Part shown: piece after piece, positions 50,718-58,919 of the stretch | How the letters are laid out: each line of letters starts with the position of its first letter | Numbering within the stretch: position 1 is the stretch's first letter | Source of the DNA: Pontibacter silvestris | GTDB taxonomy: Bacteria > Bacteroidota > Bacteroidia > Cytophagales > Hymenobacteraceae | Length of the DNA stretch: 64,000 nt | Assembly (NCBI RefSeq): GCF_020907275.1 | Contig: NZ_JAJJWI010000014.1 | Coordinates: 1-64,000, forward strand | Reading direction: 5' to 3' | Position numbers and translations under genes: made by a program | The notes under the pieces: generated by a model | The model's input: only the letters and a program-made list of their open reading frames with translations | What the model was told of the DNA's origin: nothing | The model's database searches: none

Positions 50718-52070
50718 ATGCAGGTAGAAATTACGCGTGAGTACATTGCACAAGTAGATGAAGCCGTAGAACGTAAGGATGCTGCTTTTATCCTGAGCAC
50801 GATGGAGGATATGCACCCTGCTGATATCACTACGGTGCTTTATGAGCTGGATGCTGAGCAGTGCAAGTATGTGATGGACCTGCTGCCGCCAGAGATAGGA
50901 GCTGAAATTCTGAGTGACCTGGATTATGACATCCGCACCAACTTTCTGCATAATTTTACAAGCAAAGAGATTGCCCGCTATGTAAACCTGATGGATTCCG
51001 ATGATGCCGTGGATATTCTGAATGAGCAGAATGTACAGACGCGGGAGGAGGTAATAGCACTGTTGGACAATGAAGAAAAGTCAGCTGCCATTCTGGACCT
51101 GCTGCATTACGAAGAAGATTGTGCCGGCGGTCTGATGGCCAAAGAGCTTATTAAGGTGAACCTGAACTGGCGGGTACGGCAGTGCATTGAAGAGATACGT
51201 AGGCAGGCAGAAGATGTAGAGCGCATCTTTACCGTGTATGTAGTGGATAACCGGGATAAGCTGGTTGGGCGTGTAAGTGTGAAGACGCTCCTGCTTGCCA
51301 AAGACGACAAACTGGTGCAGGATATCTACAACCCTGATGTAATTTCTATTGAGTCTTTTAAAGATGAGACAGAAGTTGTAAGTGTGATGCAGAAGTATGA
51401 CCTGGAGTCTATTCCAGTTGTAAACATACAGGGGCGCCTGCTAGGGAGAATTACCATCGACGATGTAGTGGACGTAATGCAGGAGCAGGCAGAGTTAAGC
51501 CGCCAGCTAATGACTGGTATCACCGAAAGTGTTGAAGAAGATGATAGTGTGTTTCGTATTTCCCGTTCCCGGCTACCCTGGCTCATTATTGGTATGGTAG
51601 GAGGTTTGCTGGCAGCACAGTTTATGGGCTTCTTTGAAGAAGATATAGCCTTGCTTCCTGCAGTGGCTTTGTTTGTTCCCTTAATTACAGCTACTGGTGG
51701 TAATGTAGGCATCCAGTCTTCTTCCATTATTATTCAGACCCTTTCGTCTAATGCGGTGGTATTTGAGAACTTTATGCAGCGTATTTTTAAAGTGCTCCTA
51801 GTGGCACTGTTAAATGCCATTATTATTTCGGTGCTGGTTTTTACTTTTACTTACCTGTTCAGGCACGAGTTTACTTTGTCCCTAGTGGTGTCTGTGGCAC
51901 TTTTCTCAGTGGTTCTGCTAGCCTCTCTTATGGGAACAATTACGCCTATGTTACTGGACAGATTTGGCGTAAACCCCGCCGTTGCCGCCGGCCCCTTTAT
52001 TACCACAGCCAATGACTTATTAGGCCTGGGAATTTATTTTGCTGTAGCACACATGCTCTATAACTTATAG
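50718..52070 (+). CDS. mgtE: Magnesium transporter MgtE
   Basis: A 450-residue magnesium channel/transporter of the inner membrane. Residues 1-130 form the MgtE N domain (MHPADITTVLYELDAEQ), 135-265 two CBS domains that sense magnesium, and 285-450 five membrane helices. The pore region contains ATGGNVGIQSSSIIIQTL, matching the family's conserved TM stretch, and TPMLLDRFGVNPAVAAGPFI at the end (cut: PMLLDRFGVNPAVAAGPF). It follows ksgA by 4 bp. Confidence 0.95.
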   Translation: MQVEITREYIAQVDEAVERKDAAFILSTMEDMHPADITTVLYELDAEQCKYVMDLLPPEIGAEILSDLDYDIRTNFLHNFTSKEIARYVNLMDSDDAVDILNEQNVQTREEVIALLDNEEKSAAILDLLHYEEDCAGGLMAKELIKVNLNWRVRQCIEEIRRQAEDVERIFTVYVVDNRDKLVGRVSVKTLLLAKDDKLVQDIYNPDVISIESFKDETEVVSVMQKYDLESIPVVNIQGRLLGRITIDDVVDVMQEQAELSRQLMTGITESVEEDDSVFRISRSRLPWLIIGMVGGLLAAQFMGFFEEDIALLPAVALFVPLITATGGNVGIQSSSIIIQTLSSNAVVFENFMQRIFKVLLVALLNAIIISVLVFTFTYLFRHEFTLSLVVSVALFSVVLLASLMGTITPMLLDRFGVNPAVAAGPFITTANDLLGLGIYFAVAHMLYNL

Positions 52071-52131
52071 CACAATGTTCATACTAGTTAGCAAAATCAA
52101 CTAAATCACAGTTATTATCAGATTTAAATAC

Positions 52132-53082
52132 ATGTCATTATCAATTAAAAGAGTTCTGATTATTGACGTAATGCACCCAAGTATCTTTCAAATGCTGGAG
52201 CAGATAGGAGTAGAAGCAGACTATAGGCCAACTATTAAACCAGCAGAAGTACCTGATGTGTTACCCGATTTTGATGGTTTAATTGTGCGTAGCAAAATGC
52301 GCATAACGGCAGCAACTATCGCAAAAGCAGTTAAGCTGAAGTTTGTTGCCAGGGCAGGAGCAGGTGTAGATAATATAGATGAACAGGCATTACAGAATAA
52401 AAATATAGCCCTTATCGCAGCCAACGAAGGAAACAGGCAGGCAGTAGGCGAGTTTGCAGTGGGTGCTTTGCTTTCTATGATGCGCAATATCAGTGCGGCA
52501 GACAAGCAAGTAAGGCAGAAAGTGTGGCTACGTGAAGAAAATAGGGGCGAGGAAGTTAGTGGCAGGACAATCGGTGTTATTGGCTATGGAAACATGGGGC
52601 AGAGTTTTGCCAGGGTTTTGTCTGGCTTTGGCTGTAGAATACTGGCTTATGATCGTTTTGCTCCTGAAAAAGTACAGGCTCCTGTAGTAAACGTAAGCTT
52701 AGAAGAACTACAACAGGAGGCTGATGTTGTGAGCCTGCATATCCCTTACATTGCCAGTAACCTCAACTTTGCCAACGACACCTTTTTCAACAGTTTCAAA
52801 AAGCCGATCTGGTTTATCAATACTTCCCGTGGCGATGTGACGGATCTGTCGGGACTGGTAAAGCACTTGGAAACGGGAAAAGTAAAAGGAGCCGCGCTTG
52901 ATGTGCTGGAAAATGAAAAGCTGCAGACACTAACCGAGCAACAGGCAAGAGACTTTGACTACTTAGCTTCGGCGGATAATGTAGTACTAACCCCGCACAT
53001 TGCCGGATGGACACATGAGTCTTATGTGAAAATCAATGAAGTAATGGTTGAAAAAATTACACGCTTAATGCAGAATTTTTAA
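52132..53082 (+). CDS. D-isomer-specific 2-hydroxyacid dehydrogenase (SerA-like)
   Basis: A 316-residue NAD-dependent dehydrogenase, without the C-terminal ACT domain of long SerA enzymes. The Rossmann motif is GVIGYGNMGQSFARVL, and the catalytic residues are Arg in INTSRGD, Glu in DVLENEK and His in LTPHIAGWTHES. RAGAGVDNIDE (about residue 80) is the substrate-side motif. It could be a 3-phosphoglycerate dehydrogenase for serine synthesis or a related hydroxyacid enzyme; no serC or serB lies beside it to decide. Confidence 0.9.
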   Translation: MSLSIKRVLIIDVMHPSIFQMLEQIGVEADYRPTIKPAEVPDVLPDFDGLIVRSKMRITAATIAKAVKLKFVARAGAGVDNIDEQALQNKNIALIAANEGNRQAVGEFAVGALLSMMRNISAADKQVRQKVWLREENRGEEVSGRTIGVIGYGNMGQSFARVLSGFGCRILAYDRFAPEKVQAPVVNVSLEELQQEADVVSLHIPYIASNLNFANDTFFNSFKKPIWFINTSRGDVTDLSGLVKHLETGKVKGAALDVLENEKLQTLTEQQARDFDYLASADNVVLTPHIAGWTHESYVKINEVMVEKITRLMQNF

Positions 53083-53169
53083 GTATAAGTCAGGTTAGCG
53101 CTCAGTTCTTCTTCACCTTGATCACAAATAAAATTAGACTTTAGAAAAAGCTTCCATTTAAATTTTTAG
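53083..53169. other. Left part of the intergenic region before greA
   Basis: No open frame or structure seen here. The region to the right carries the promoter-hairpin-terminator unit described in the next entries. Confidence 0.4.
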
Positions 53170-53177
53170 TATATTTG
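53170..53177 (+). promoter_or_regulatory. Perfect -7 element (TATATTTG) of a candidate RNA gene
   Basis: TATATTTG matches the Bacteroidota -7 consensus exactly. No good -33 match stands at 19-21 bp, so activity is less certain. It would start transcription near 53184, just before the structured stretch. Confidence 0.45.
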
Positions 53178-53183
53178 CCTCTC

Positions 53184-53350
53184 TAAAATCTATTGGGAGT
53201 AGCCCGTAGTTTTATTTTAAACATTAAATACCAGACTATGGTATATATAGGCAGAGGATAAATACTCCTGTTGCCAATGATAGAAAATTAAATAACATTT
53301 ACATATTTGTCAAAAAGAACGGTTATGCAAGCCATAACCGTTCTTTTTGT
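53184..53350 (+). ncRNA. Candidate structured small RNA (6S-like shape), unassigned family
   Basis: About 167 nt between a -7 element and a terminator, with no reading frame. A closing stem pairs TCTATTGGGAGTA (53189-53201) with TACTCC (53263-53268) and CAAT..AGA (53275-53284), with bulges on the right strand. Inside lie GCC/GGC (53203-53205 with 53250-53252) and an apical hairpin ATACCA-GACTA-TGGTAT (53228-53244). A long rod with a large internal loop is the outline of 6S RNA, which titrates RNA polymerase, but I could not match family sequence, so this is only a possibility. It could instead be the leader of greA. Confidence 0.45.
53312..53348 (+). terminator. Terminator between the candidate RNA and greA
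   Basis: Perfect 16-bp stem AAAAAGAACGGTTATG / CATAACCGTTCTTTTT around CAAGC, followed by TGTTTTTG. It stands 35 bp before the greA start codon, so something upstream of greA is ended here, or greA is controlled by attenuation. Confidence 0.85.
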
Positions 53351-53382
53351 TTTTGTGTTTTAAACGTGGAAACTGAATTATT

Positions 53383-53856
53383 ATGAGCAAGATTTCTTAT
53401 TACACTGCAGAAGGTTTACAGAAGCTAAAAGATGAACTGGCAGAGCTCAAAACAAAAGGCCGTGCCGAGGTGGCGCGCCAGTTAGCTGAAGCGCGTGATA
53501 AAGGCGACTTGAGCGAGAATGCAGAGTATGACGCTGCCAAAGATGCACAAGGGCACCTGGAGCTGAAGATTTCTAAAATGGAAGAGATTGTTGGTAATGC
53601 CCGCCTTATAGATGAGTCTAACCTGGACAGTAGCAAAGCATTAATTCTTTCTAAGGTTAAAATTAAAAACCTGAAGAATAATATGGTAGTAAACTATACT
53701 TTGGTGGCCGAGGAAGAGGCAGATCTGGCAGCAGGAAAGATCTCTGTAAAATCACCGATTGGCAAAGGCTTGCTGGGCAAGAGCGTAGGTGATGTAGCTG
53801 AAATTACAGTGCCTGCAGGCAAACTGGAGTTCGAAATCTTAGAAATAAGCAGATAA
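53383..53856 (+). CDS. greA: Transcription elongation factor GreA
   Basis: A 157-residue factor that rescues backtracked RNA polymerase by stimulating cleavage of the nascent RNA. The N-terminal coiled coil carries the acidic tip (ARDKGDLSENAEYDAAKD, around residues 36-53) and the C-terminal domain has SPIGKGLLGKSVGDVAEI. The normal length and both domains are present. It precedes the HIT gene by 3 bp, and they are probably co-transcribed. Confidence 0.97.
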   Translation: MSKISYYTAEGLQKLKDELAELKTKGRAEVARQLAEARDKGDLSENAEYDAAKDAQGHLELKISKMEEIVGNARLIDESNLDSSKALILSKVKIKNLKNNMVVNYTLVAEEEADLAAGKISVKSPIGKGLLGKSVGDVAEITVPAGKLEFEILEISR

Positions 53857-53859
53857 AAT

Positions 53860-54252
53860 ATGGAACCTTCGATATTCACTAAAATAGTTAATGGCGATAT
53901 TCCTGCCTATAAAATAGCAGAAGACGATCGCTACCTTGCGTTTCTGGATGTGTTCCCAACCACCAAAGGCCATACTTTAGTAATACCGAAGCAGCAGATT
54001 GACTATATTTTTGATCTGAACGATGAGTTGTACCTTGGCTTAATGGCTTTTGCCAAGAAAGTGGCTGCGGCTGTGGAAAAGGCTGTTCCTTGCCTGCGCG
54101 TTGGTGTGGCTGTGGTGGGGCTGGAGGTGCCTCATGCGCACATACACCTGATTCCGCTTAATAGTATGGGCGATATGAACTTTGCCAACAAGCAGCAGTT
54201 CAGTAAAGAGGAGTTTGAGGAAGTACAGAAAAAGATACAGGCAGAACTTTAA
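53860..54252 (+). CDS. HIT family nucleotide-binding protein
   Basis: A 130-residue histidine-triad hydrolase. The N-terminal SIFTKIVNGDIPAYKIAED is typical of the HinT/Fhit-like group and the triad is PHAHIHLIP (His-x-His-x-His-x-x). These proteins cleave nucleoside phosphoramidates or dinucleotides; the natural substrate here is unknown. It is encoded 3 bp after greA, a gene pair found in other Bacteroidota. Confidence 0.93.
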   Translation: MEPSIFTKIVNGDIPAYKIAEDDRYLAFLDVFPTTKGHTLVIPKQQIDYIFDLNDELYLGLMAFAKKVAAAVEKAVPCLRVGVAVVGLEVPHAHIHLIPLNSMGDMNFANKQQFSKEEFEEVQKKIQAEL

Positions 54253-54304
54253 GAAAAGTCATTTTGGTAAGAAGCCTGTCTTTGTTTTAGCAGCAGCAAA
54301 GAAA

Positions 54305-54361
54305 AAAACAAAAAGGAGTTGGAACTTTGAGCTTTGCTCTGTTCCAACTCCTTTTTGTTTT
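54305..54361. terminator. Bidirectional terminator between the HIT gene and mlaD
   Basis: Perfect 21-bp arms, AAAACAAAAAGGAGTTGGAAC (54305-54325) and its reverse complement (54341-54361), around a 15-nt loop. It serves the converging HIT and mlaD transcripts. Confidence 0.9.
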
Positions 54362-54377
54362 AAGTAGCATAATAATG

Positions 54378-55364
54378 TTACTGCTGTTCCTGTTCAGTAT
54401 TTTGCTGTTGCGCCTGTCTTTTAAAAAAGCCTCTTAACAAGAAATTATGCTGAAGCGCTTCCATATTCTGGTCAAACTTTTCTGTGCTTGTTTCCAGGTT
54501 TTGCATGGTGCTCTGTAGCCTTTTAGCAAAATCTGGATCACTTAATAATACGCCCACAGCATTATCGCTGTCGTTAAGTTTACCTGTTGCCTGATTTAAA
54601 TTCTCAACCATTGCCGAGGCAGAAGTAGTGGCCTGTTCCAGTTGTGCTACGGAAGCCTGAAGTTTATTGAACACGGCTGTATCTGTTAGTAACTCATTCG
54701 CTAAACCGCCTGGTGTGTTTAATTTTGAGGTAAACTGTGTAAGAGCCTGTGAGGCTCTTGCCGAATTGGCCGAAGTTTGCTGCAGGTTGGTTACCATAGT
54801 GCGAAGGTTGTTGGCCAGGGTAGAGTCTGTCAGGAGTGCACCTACAGTACCTTTACCATTAGTCAGACCAGCGCTTAGCTCTTTGAAGTCCTCTGTTATG
54901 CTCACCAGGTTTTCATTGTTCCTCTGCAGGGTAGCCAGCATATCATCTGTATCTAAACCTGCTTCAACCTGAATAATATCTCCATCCTGTACAGGAGGGG
55001 CCTGAGGTGACCCACCAGTTATTTCAATTATTCGGTTTCCGATAAGGCTTTCTGAGCTCAAGAGTGCTCTGGCATCTTTGTGAATATACCGCTGAGCATC
55101 TTCTATAATGTTCATTTCTACTTCTACCTGGTCTTCACCATAAAAGCTTATCCTTTTAACGGTGCCTATCTTTACTCCAGAAAACCATACATTATTTCCG
55201 GTTCTGAGACCTTCCACATCGTCAAAAACGGCCCTTACTCTAATGCTTGATTCGAACCTGTTTTGCTGCCCTCCAAGTATAAAGACGCCGGCTACAAAAA
55301 TTATTAAGGCCAGGAGCACAAATACTCCCACCATTACGGATCGTTTATTTTCTGCAGAATTCAT
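54378..55364 (-). CDS. mlaD: MlaD/MCE-domain lipid transport protein
   Basis: A 328-residue protein with one N-terminal membrane helix (about residues 10-30, FVLLALIIFVAGVFILGG) followed by an MCE domain (VRAVFDDVEGLRTGNNVWFSGVKIG-type, about 40-115), and a long helical C-terminal part (about 130-310) with many Thr/Ser/Gln repeats. MlaD-like proteins bind phospholipid in the periplasm as part of the Mla transport system that keeps outer-membrane lipid asymmetry. It starts right after mlaF ends (1 bp between the coding ends) and completes mlaE-mlaF-mlaD. Confidence 0.92.
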   Translation of the reverse strand: MNSAENKRSVMVGVFVLLALIIFVAGVFILGGQQNRFESSIRVRAVFDDVEGLRTGNNVWFSGVKIGTVKRISFYGEDQVEVEMNIIEDAQRYIHKDARALLSSESLIGNRIIEITGGSPQAPPVQDGDIIQVEAGLDTDDMLATLQRNNENLVSITEDFKELSAGLTNGKGTVGALLTDSTLANNLRTMVTNLQQTSANSARASQALTQFTSKLNTPGGLANELLTDTAVFNKLQASVAQLEQATTSASAMVENLNQATGKLNDSDNAVGVLLSDPDFAKRLQSTMQNLETSTEKFDQNMEALQHNFLLRGFFKRQAQQQNTEQEQQ

Positions 55365-56138
55365 CTAGTCTATAAAGTTGTAATTGTAAAACGCTTGAGC
55401 TCGCTCATCATCTGTAGCAAACACTTCATCAAAGGTGCCTTCGTGCTGGAACTGGCCGTCCAACAGCATAGCAATACGGTCTCCAACTGCTCTGGCGCAG
55501 GTAAGGTCATGCGTGATAATAATAGATGAAGTATTAAATCTTCTTTGAACTTCATTTATCAAATTGTTGATATCAATGCATGTAATAGGGTCCAGACCAG
55601 CTGTTGGTTCATCGTACAGCATAATCTCTGGCCTTAGAATAAGAGTTCTGGCAATACCTATCCTTTTCCTTTGCCCTCCGGATAACTCCGAAGGCATCTG
55701 GTTTATTGCCTGAGAAAGCCCTACTGCATCCAGAACAGTTTCTACTAAATTATCTATTTCTTTTCTGGTAAGATTCCTGGAATTCCTTACCAGTGGAAAC
55801 TCCAGGTTCTCTCTGACTGTCATACTATCGTAAAGGGCACTGTTCTGGAAAGAGAAGCCTATTTTAAGGCGCAATTTGTCCAGTTCTTTGGGAGATATTT
55901 TATCTACCTCTTGCCCCAGCACGTTTACATAACCTTCATCGGGTTTCAACAAACCAGAAATAATTTTTATTAGTACGGACTTACCTGTGCCCGAGCGGCC
56001 TAATACCACCAGGTTTTCACCTTTATACAGGTCCAGGTCTACTCCTTTAAGTACGTCAAACTCATCAAAAGACTTCTGCAAGCCTTTGATGGAAATTGCC
56101 TTTTGGTTGTAATCTATATTTGGTGATGCTTTTTTCAT
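55365..56138 (-). CDS. mlaF: MlaF-type ABC transporter ATP-binding protein
   Basis: A 257-residue ATPase of the lipid-asymmetry transporter, counted from ATG 56138 (MKKASPNIDY), which lies 11 nt after the mlaE stop; a longer open start at 56168 would overlap mlaE. Walker A is GRSGTGKS, the ABC signature LSGGQRKR, Walker B IMLYDEPTAGLD, and the switch His in IITHDL. It drives the MlaE permease in the inner membrane. Gene order E-F-D is typical for Bacteroidota. Confidence 0.93.
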   Translation of the reverse strand: MKKASPNIDYNQKAISIKGLQKSFDEFDVLKGVDLDLYKGENLVVLGRSGTGKSVLIKIISGLLKPDEGYVNVLGQEVDKISPKELDKLRLKIGFSFQNSALYDSMTVRENLEFPLVRNSRNLTRKEIDNLVETVLDAVGLSQAINQMPSELSGGQRKRIGIARTLILRPEIMLYDEPTAGLDPITCIDINNLINEVQRRFNTSSIIITHDLTCARAVGDRIAMLLDGQFQHEGTFDEVFATDDERAQAFYNYNFID

Positions 56139-56148
56139 AAATTGATTC

Positions 56149-56928
56149 TTACATGGCGCGTATGGCATTAATAATCTGAAGAGCCAGCAGCTCTTCTATA
56201 AACACCAGAAACATGGCTGTAACCACAGACGAGTTAGCAGCCTTACCCACGCCTTCCGTTCCTTTTGAAGAATGGTACCCCTTATAGCACCCTACCATAC
56301 CAATAGTAAACCCAAATACGAACGATTTAGCTAAAGAAGAAAAAATATCCAAAAATGTTATGGCATCGAAAACCTGTACAAAGTAGCTTGTAAAGCTGGT
56401 TTGCTCATTTTGATGAACATTCACATAACCTCCTAGTAAGGAGACTAGTATGGTGAACATCATCAGAGAGGGTATCATAAATGTAGTCGCTAATACCCTG
56501 CTCACTACCAGGAATTTATACGGGTTAGTGGCTGAAACCTCCATGGCATCGATTTGCTCTGTTACTTTCATGGAGCCAAGTTCTGCACCAATACTGGAGC
56601 CAACACGGCCAGCCGTGATAATGGCCGTTACCAAAGGAGCAAGTGCGCGTACGATGGCTATGGAAATAAGGGCAGGTAACCAGGAGGTAGCACCAAACTC
56701 AGACAAGGAAGGGCGGGACTGGTTTGTGAACACTATCCCGATAATGAAACCTGTTAAAGCAATTAGTGGCAGAGACCGGACACCAACTTCATAACACTGA
56801 TTCATTATCTCCTTAAACTCATAAGGAGGAAGAAAAACTTCCTTAAAAAAGCGGGCAACAAAGTTGTATATTCTGTATAGCTCGATAAATAATCTATCCA
56901 GCCTTCTGGTAACTACATATTTTCGCAT
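56149..56928 (-). CDS. mlaE: MlaE-type ABC transporter permease
   Basis: A 259-residue inner-membrane permease of the lipid asymmetry system (DUF140). It shows about six hydrophobic segments and the family motifs LPLIALTGFIIGIVF and ALAPLVTAIITAGRVGSSIGAELGSMKVTEQIDAME (cut: TAGRVGSSIGAELGSMKV), followed by TNPYKFLVVSRVLAT. It is the first gene of the mla unit, preceded by a 408-bp gap that should carry the promoter. Confidence 0.94.
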   Translation of the reverse strand: MRKYVVTRRLDRLFIELYRIYNFVARFFKEVFLPPYEFKEIMNQCYEVGVRSLPLIALTGFIIGIVFTNQSRPSLSEFGATSWLPALISIAIVRALAPLVTAIITAGRVGSSIGAELGSMKVTEQIDAMEVSATNPYKFLVVSRVLATTFMIPSLMMFTILVSLLGGYVNVHQNEQTSFTSYFVQVFDAITFLDIFSSLAKSFVFGFTIGMVGCYKGYHSSKGTEGVGKAANSSVVTAMFLVFIEELLALQIINAIRAM

Positions 56929-57337
56929 TTGGTACAGTCAGTTGTTAATGCTTTTGTCTGTTTACTATAAAGCACAAAGACAGGATTATGTTTGAAAATC
57001 TTTCTGTCACCCTGAAAAAAATCAATAACGAGAAATAAATCTTACTTCTTATCAGGACACTGCCGATTAGCAAGTACAAATTTACTACAAGCTAAATTTT
57101 ATCACTTACTTATATAGTAAAAACTATTTTCTCTGCAAACTTACTAAGTAAAGTTGGCAATTATGGCTATTTATGAATAAATAGAAGCTCACCAATGCAT
57201 ACGTTATGTAAGAAGCTGTGGGTTATGGCTGCTGATTTTATTTTGATTTCCCTGATTATATCTGTTGTATTGGGGTGATTAGTAGGTTAACAGTCAGTTG
57301 CTTACTTTATCGCAAAGAGAAAATAGTAAATTTACGG
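56929..57337. other. Gap of 409 bp upstream of mlaE
   Basis: Must hold the mlaE promoter on the minus strand. TCTTTG occurs on the minus strand near 56975 but no well-spaced pair of elements is clear. I found no coding frame. Confidence 0.4.
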
Positions 57338-57904
57338 TTAAGCCAGTCTGTCAGGATTATCAGTCAGAAAGCTTTTCCAGGACTTACCGCCTTGCTTGGC
57401 GTTGTTGCCTTTCTGGTAATGATGGCAAAGGGCTACACCCAGTGCATCGGTGGCGTCTAATAGTTTAGGGGCTTCCTGTATTTTAAGGATTTGGACCAAC
57501 ATGCTGGCCACTTGTTCTTTAGAAGCATTACCATTGCCTGTTATAGACTGTTTTATCTTCTTGGGCGCATATTCTACGTAAGGAATATCACGGGAAAGAG
57601 CAGCAGCAATGGCAACTCCCTGTGCACGGCCAAGCTTTAGCATACTTTGCACGTTTGTTCCATAGAAAGGAGACTCAATAGCTAACTCATCAGGGAGATA
57701 CTCGTCAATGAGTTGTATCATGCGGTCAAAAATTTTCTTTAACTTGATGGCGTGGTTACTGTAGCTTTTCAGATGAATGACACCATACTGAATGACCTGC
57801 ACCTTAGAACCTGTTATTTCAATAAGGCCGTAGCCCATTACCTGTGTGCCAGGGTCTATACCAAGAATAAGTTTATTAGGCGGAAGTGCAGAAGTGTATA
57901 CCAT
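57338..57904 (-). CDS. ruvC: Holliday junction resolvase RuvC
   Basis: A 188-residue endonuclease that resolves four-way DNA junctions with RuvAB. Catalytic acidic residues are seen in ILGIDPGTQVMGYG (Asp16), LAIESPFYGTNV (Glu) and ATDALGVALCH (Asp). Its C-terminal tail extends about 20 residues past the usual end (GGKSWKSFLTDNPDRLA). It is divergent from the flippase-like gene, only 25 bp away, so the promoters must overlap. Confidence 0.95.
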   Translation of the reverse strand: MVYTSALPPNKLILGIDPGTQVMGYGLIEITGSKVQVIQYGVIHLKSYSNHAIKLKKIFDRMIQLIDEYLPDELAIESPFYGTNVQSMLKLGRAQGVAIAAALSRDIPYVEYAPKKIKQSITGNGNASKEQVASMLVQILKIQEAPKLLDATDALGVALCHHYQKGNNAKQGGKSWKSFLTDNPDRLA

Positions 57905-57929
57905 GAGGTTACAAAATTAAAACATTATC

Positions 57930-58919
57930 TTGAACATTGTTTCCAATAGAAGGTTCCTTTTGCTTTTTGCAAAAGTTTTAGTGATACCACTTACATTATA
58001 CCTGTTATACCAGACTGTTTTTACAGCACCAGATACGTTCCTGACCTGGGGAGATATTTTGCAAGATGCTCTAAAAAGTCCGGTAGGCTACCTGTTTATT
58101 ATTTCAGCAGCACTGATACCCATAAACTGGGGTTTCGAAGCCCTTAAATGGAAACTGTTGGGGCAAAAGATAGAACCTATCTCTTTTCCCAGAGCTTACA
58201 GATCGGTGATGGTAGGCCTCACATTGGGCTTTATAACGCCTAACCGCTTGGGAGATTATGCCGGTCGTGTACTGGAGCTTAAGAGCAGGCAGCGGCTGGA
58301 GGCAATAGGAGCTATCTTTATCGGCAGGTTTTGCCAGTTAGTGGCTACCGTTTTGGTAGGAGGACTTGCCTTACTTTATTTCTTACTCCGCTTTTATTGG
58401 AATAGCTTTCCTGCTATTAGTCTTAGTGTTGCTTTTCTGTTGCTGGTACTGAATGTTATTTTTCTTCTGCTATTGTTTAACGCGAGAGCTATGGTAGCCT
58501 TTGTTGCTGCTATTAAGCTTCTAAAGCCGTTTGTGCAATACCTGGAAGTGATGGGTAGTTATACTTCCGCTGAAATAATGCAGTTACTCTTACTTTCCAT
58601 TGGCCGTTATTTTGTTTTCCTGGTGCAATTTGTGTTACTACTCATATTATATAAGGTGCAGCTTCATCCTTTAGAGTATGTATGCGGGGTGTCGGGTACT
58701 TTCTTTCTGAAGTCAGTGGTGCCATCGGTGAGTTTAGTTTCTGACCTGGGGGTGCGGGAACTGTCGGCTATGTACTTTTTCAGCCTGCTGGGGCAGGCAC
58801 GTTTGCAGGTGCTGAGTGCCAGCCTTAGTCTATGGTTACTTAATATTGCTGTGCCCAGTGCTGTAGGCTTAATTTTTGTGCTGCGTCTAAAGCTTTTCAG
58901 GAAGGAGGTTATCGCTTGA
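57930..58919 (+). CDS. Lysylphosphatidylglycerol synthase/flippase-like integral membrane protein
   Basis: A 329-residue protein with about eight membrane segments, of the LPG synthase transmembrane (UPF0104) family. Motifs seen are EALKWKLLG (about 70), GLTLGFITPNRLGDYAGRVL, IGRFCQLVATV, and SVVPSVSLVSDLGVRELSAMYFF near the C-terminus. The start codon is TTG, 25 bp from ruvC on the other strand. Its stop overlaps the start of the glycosyltransferase, suggesting a shared role in cell-envelope polymer or lipid export; the exact activity is not known. Confidence 0.85.
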   Translation: MNIVSNRRFLLLFAKVLVIPLTLYLLYQTVFTAPDTFLTWGDILQDALKSPVGYLFIISAALIPINWGFEALKWKLLGQKIEPISFPRAYRSVMVGLTLGFITPNRLGDYAGRVLELKSRQRLEAIGAIFIGRFCQLVATVLVGGLALLYFLLRFYWNSFPAISLSVAFLLLVLNVIFLLLLFNARAMVAFVAAIKLLKPFVQYLEVMGSYTSAEIMQLLLLSIGRYFVFLVQFVLLLILYKVQLHPLEYVCGVSGTFFLKSVVPSVSLVSDLGVRELSAMYFFSLLGQARLQVLSASLSLWLLNIAVPSAVGLIFVLRLKLFRKEVIA

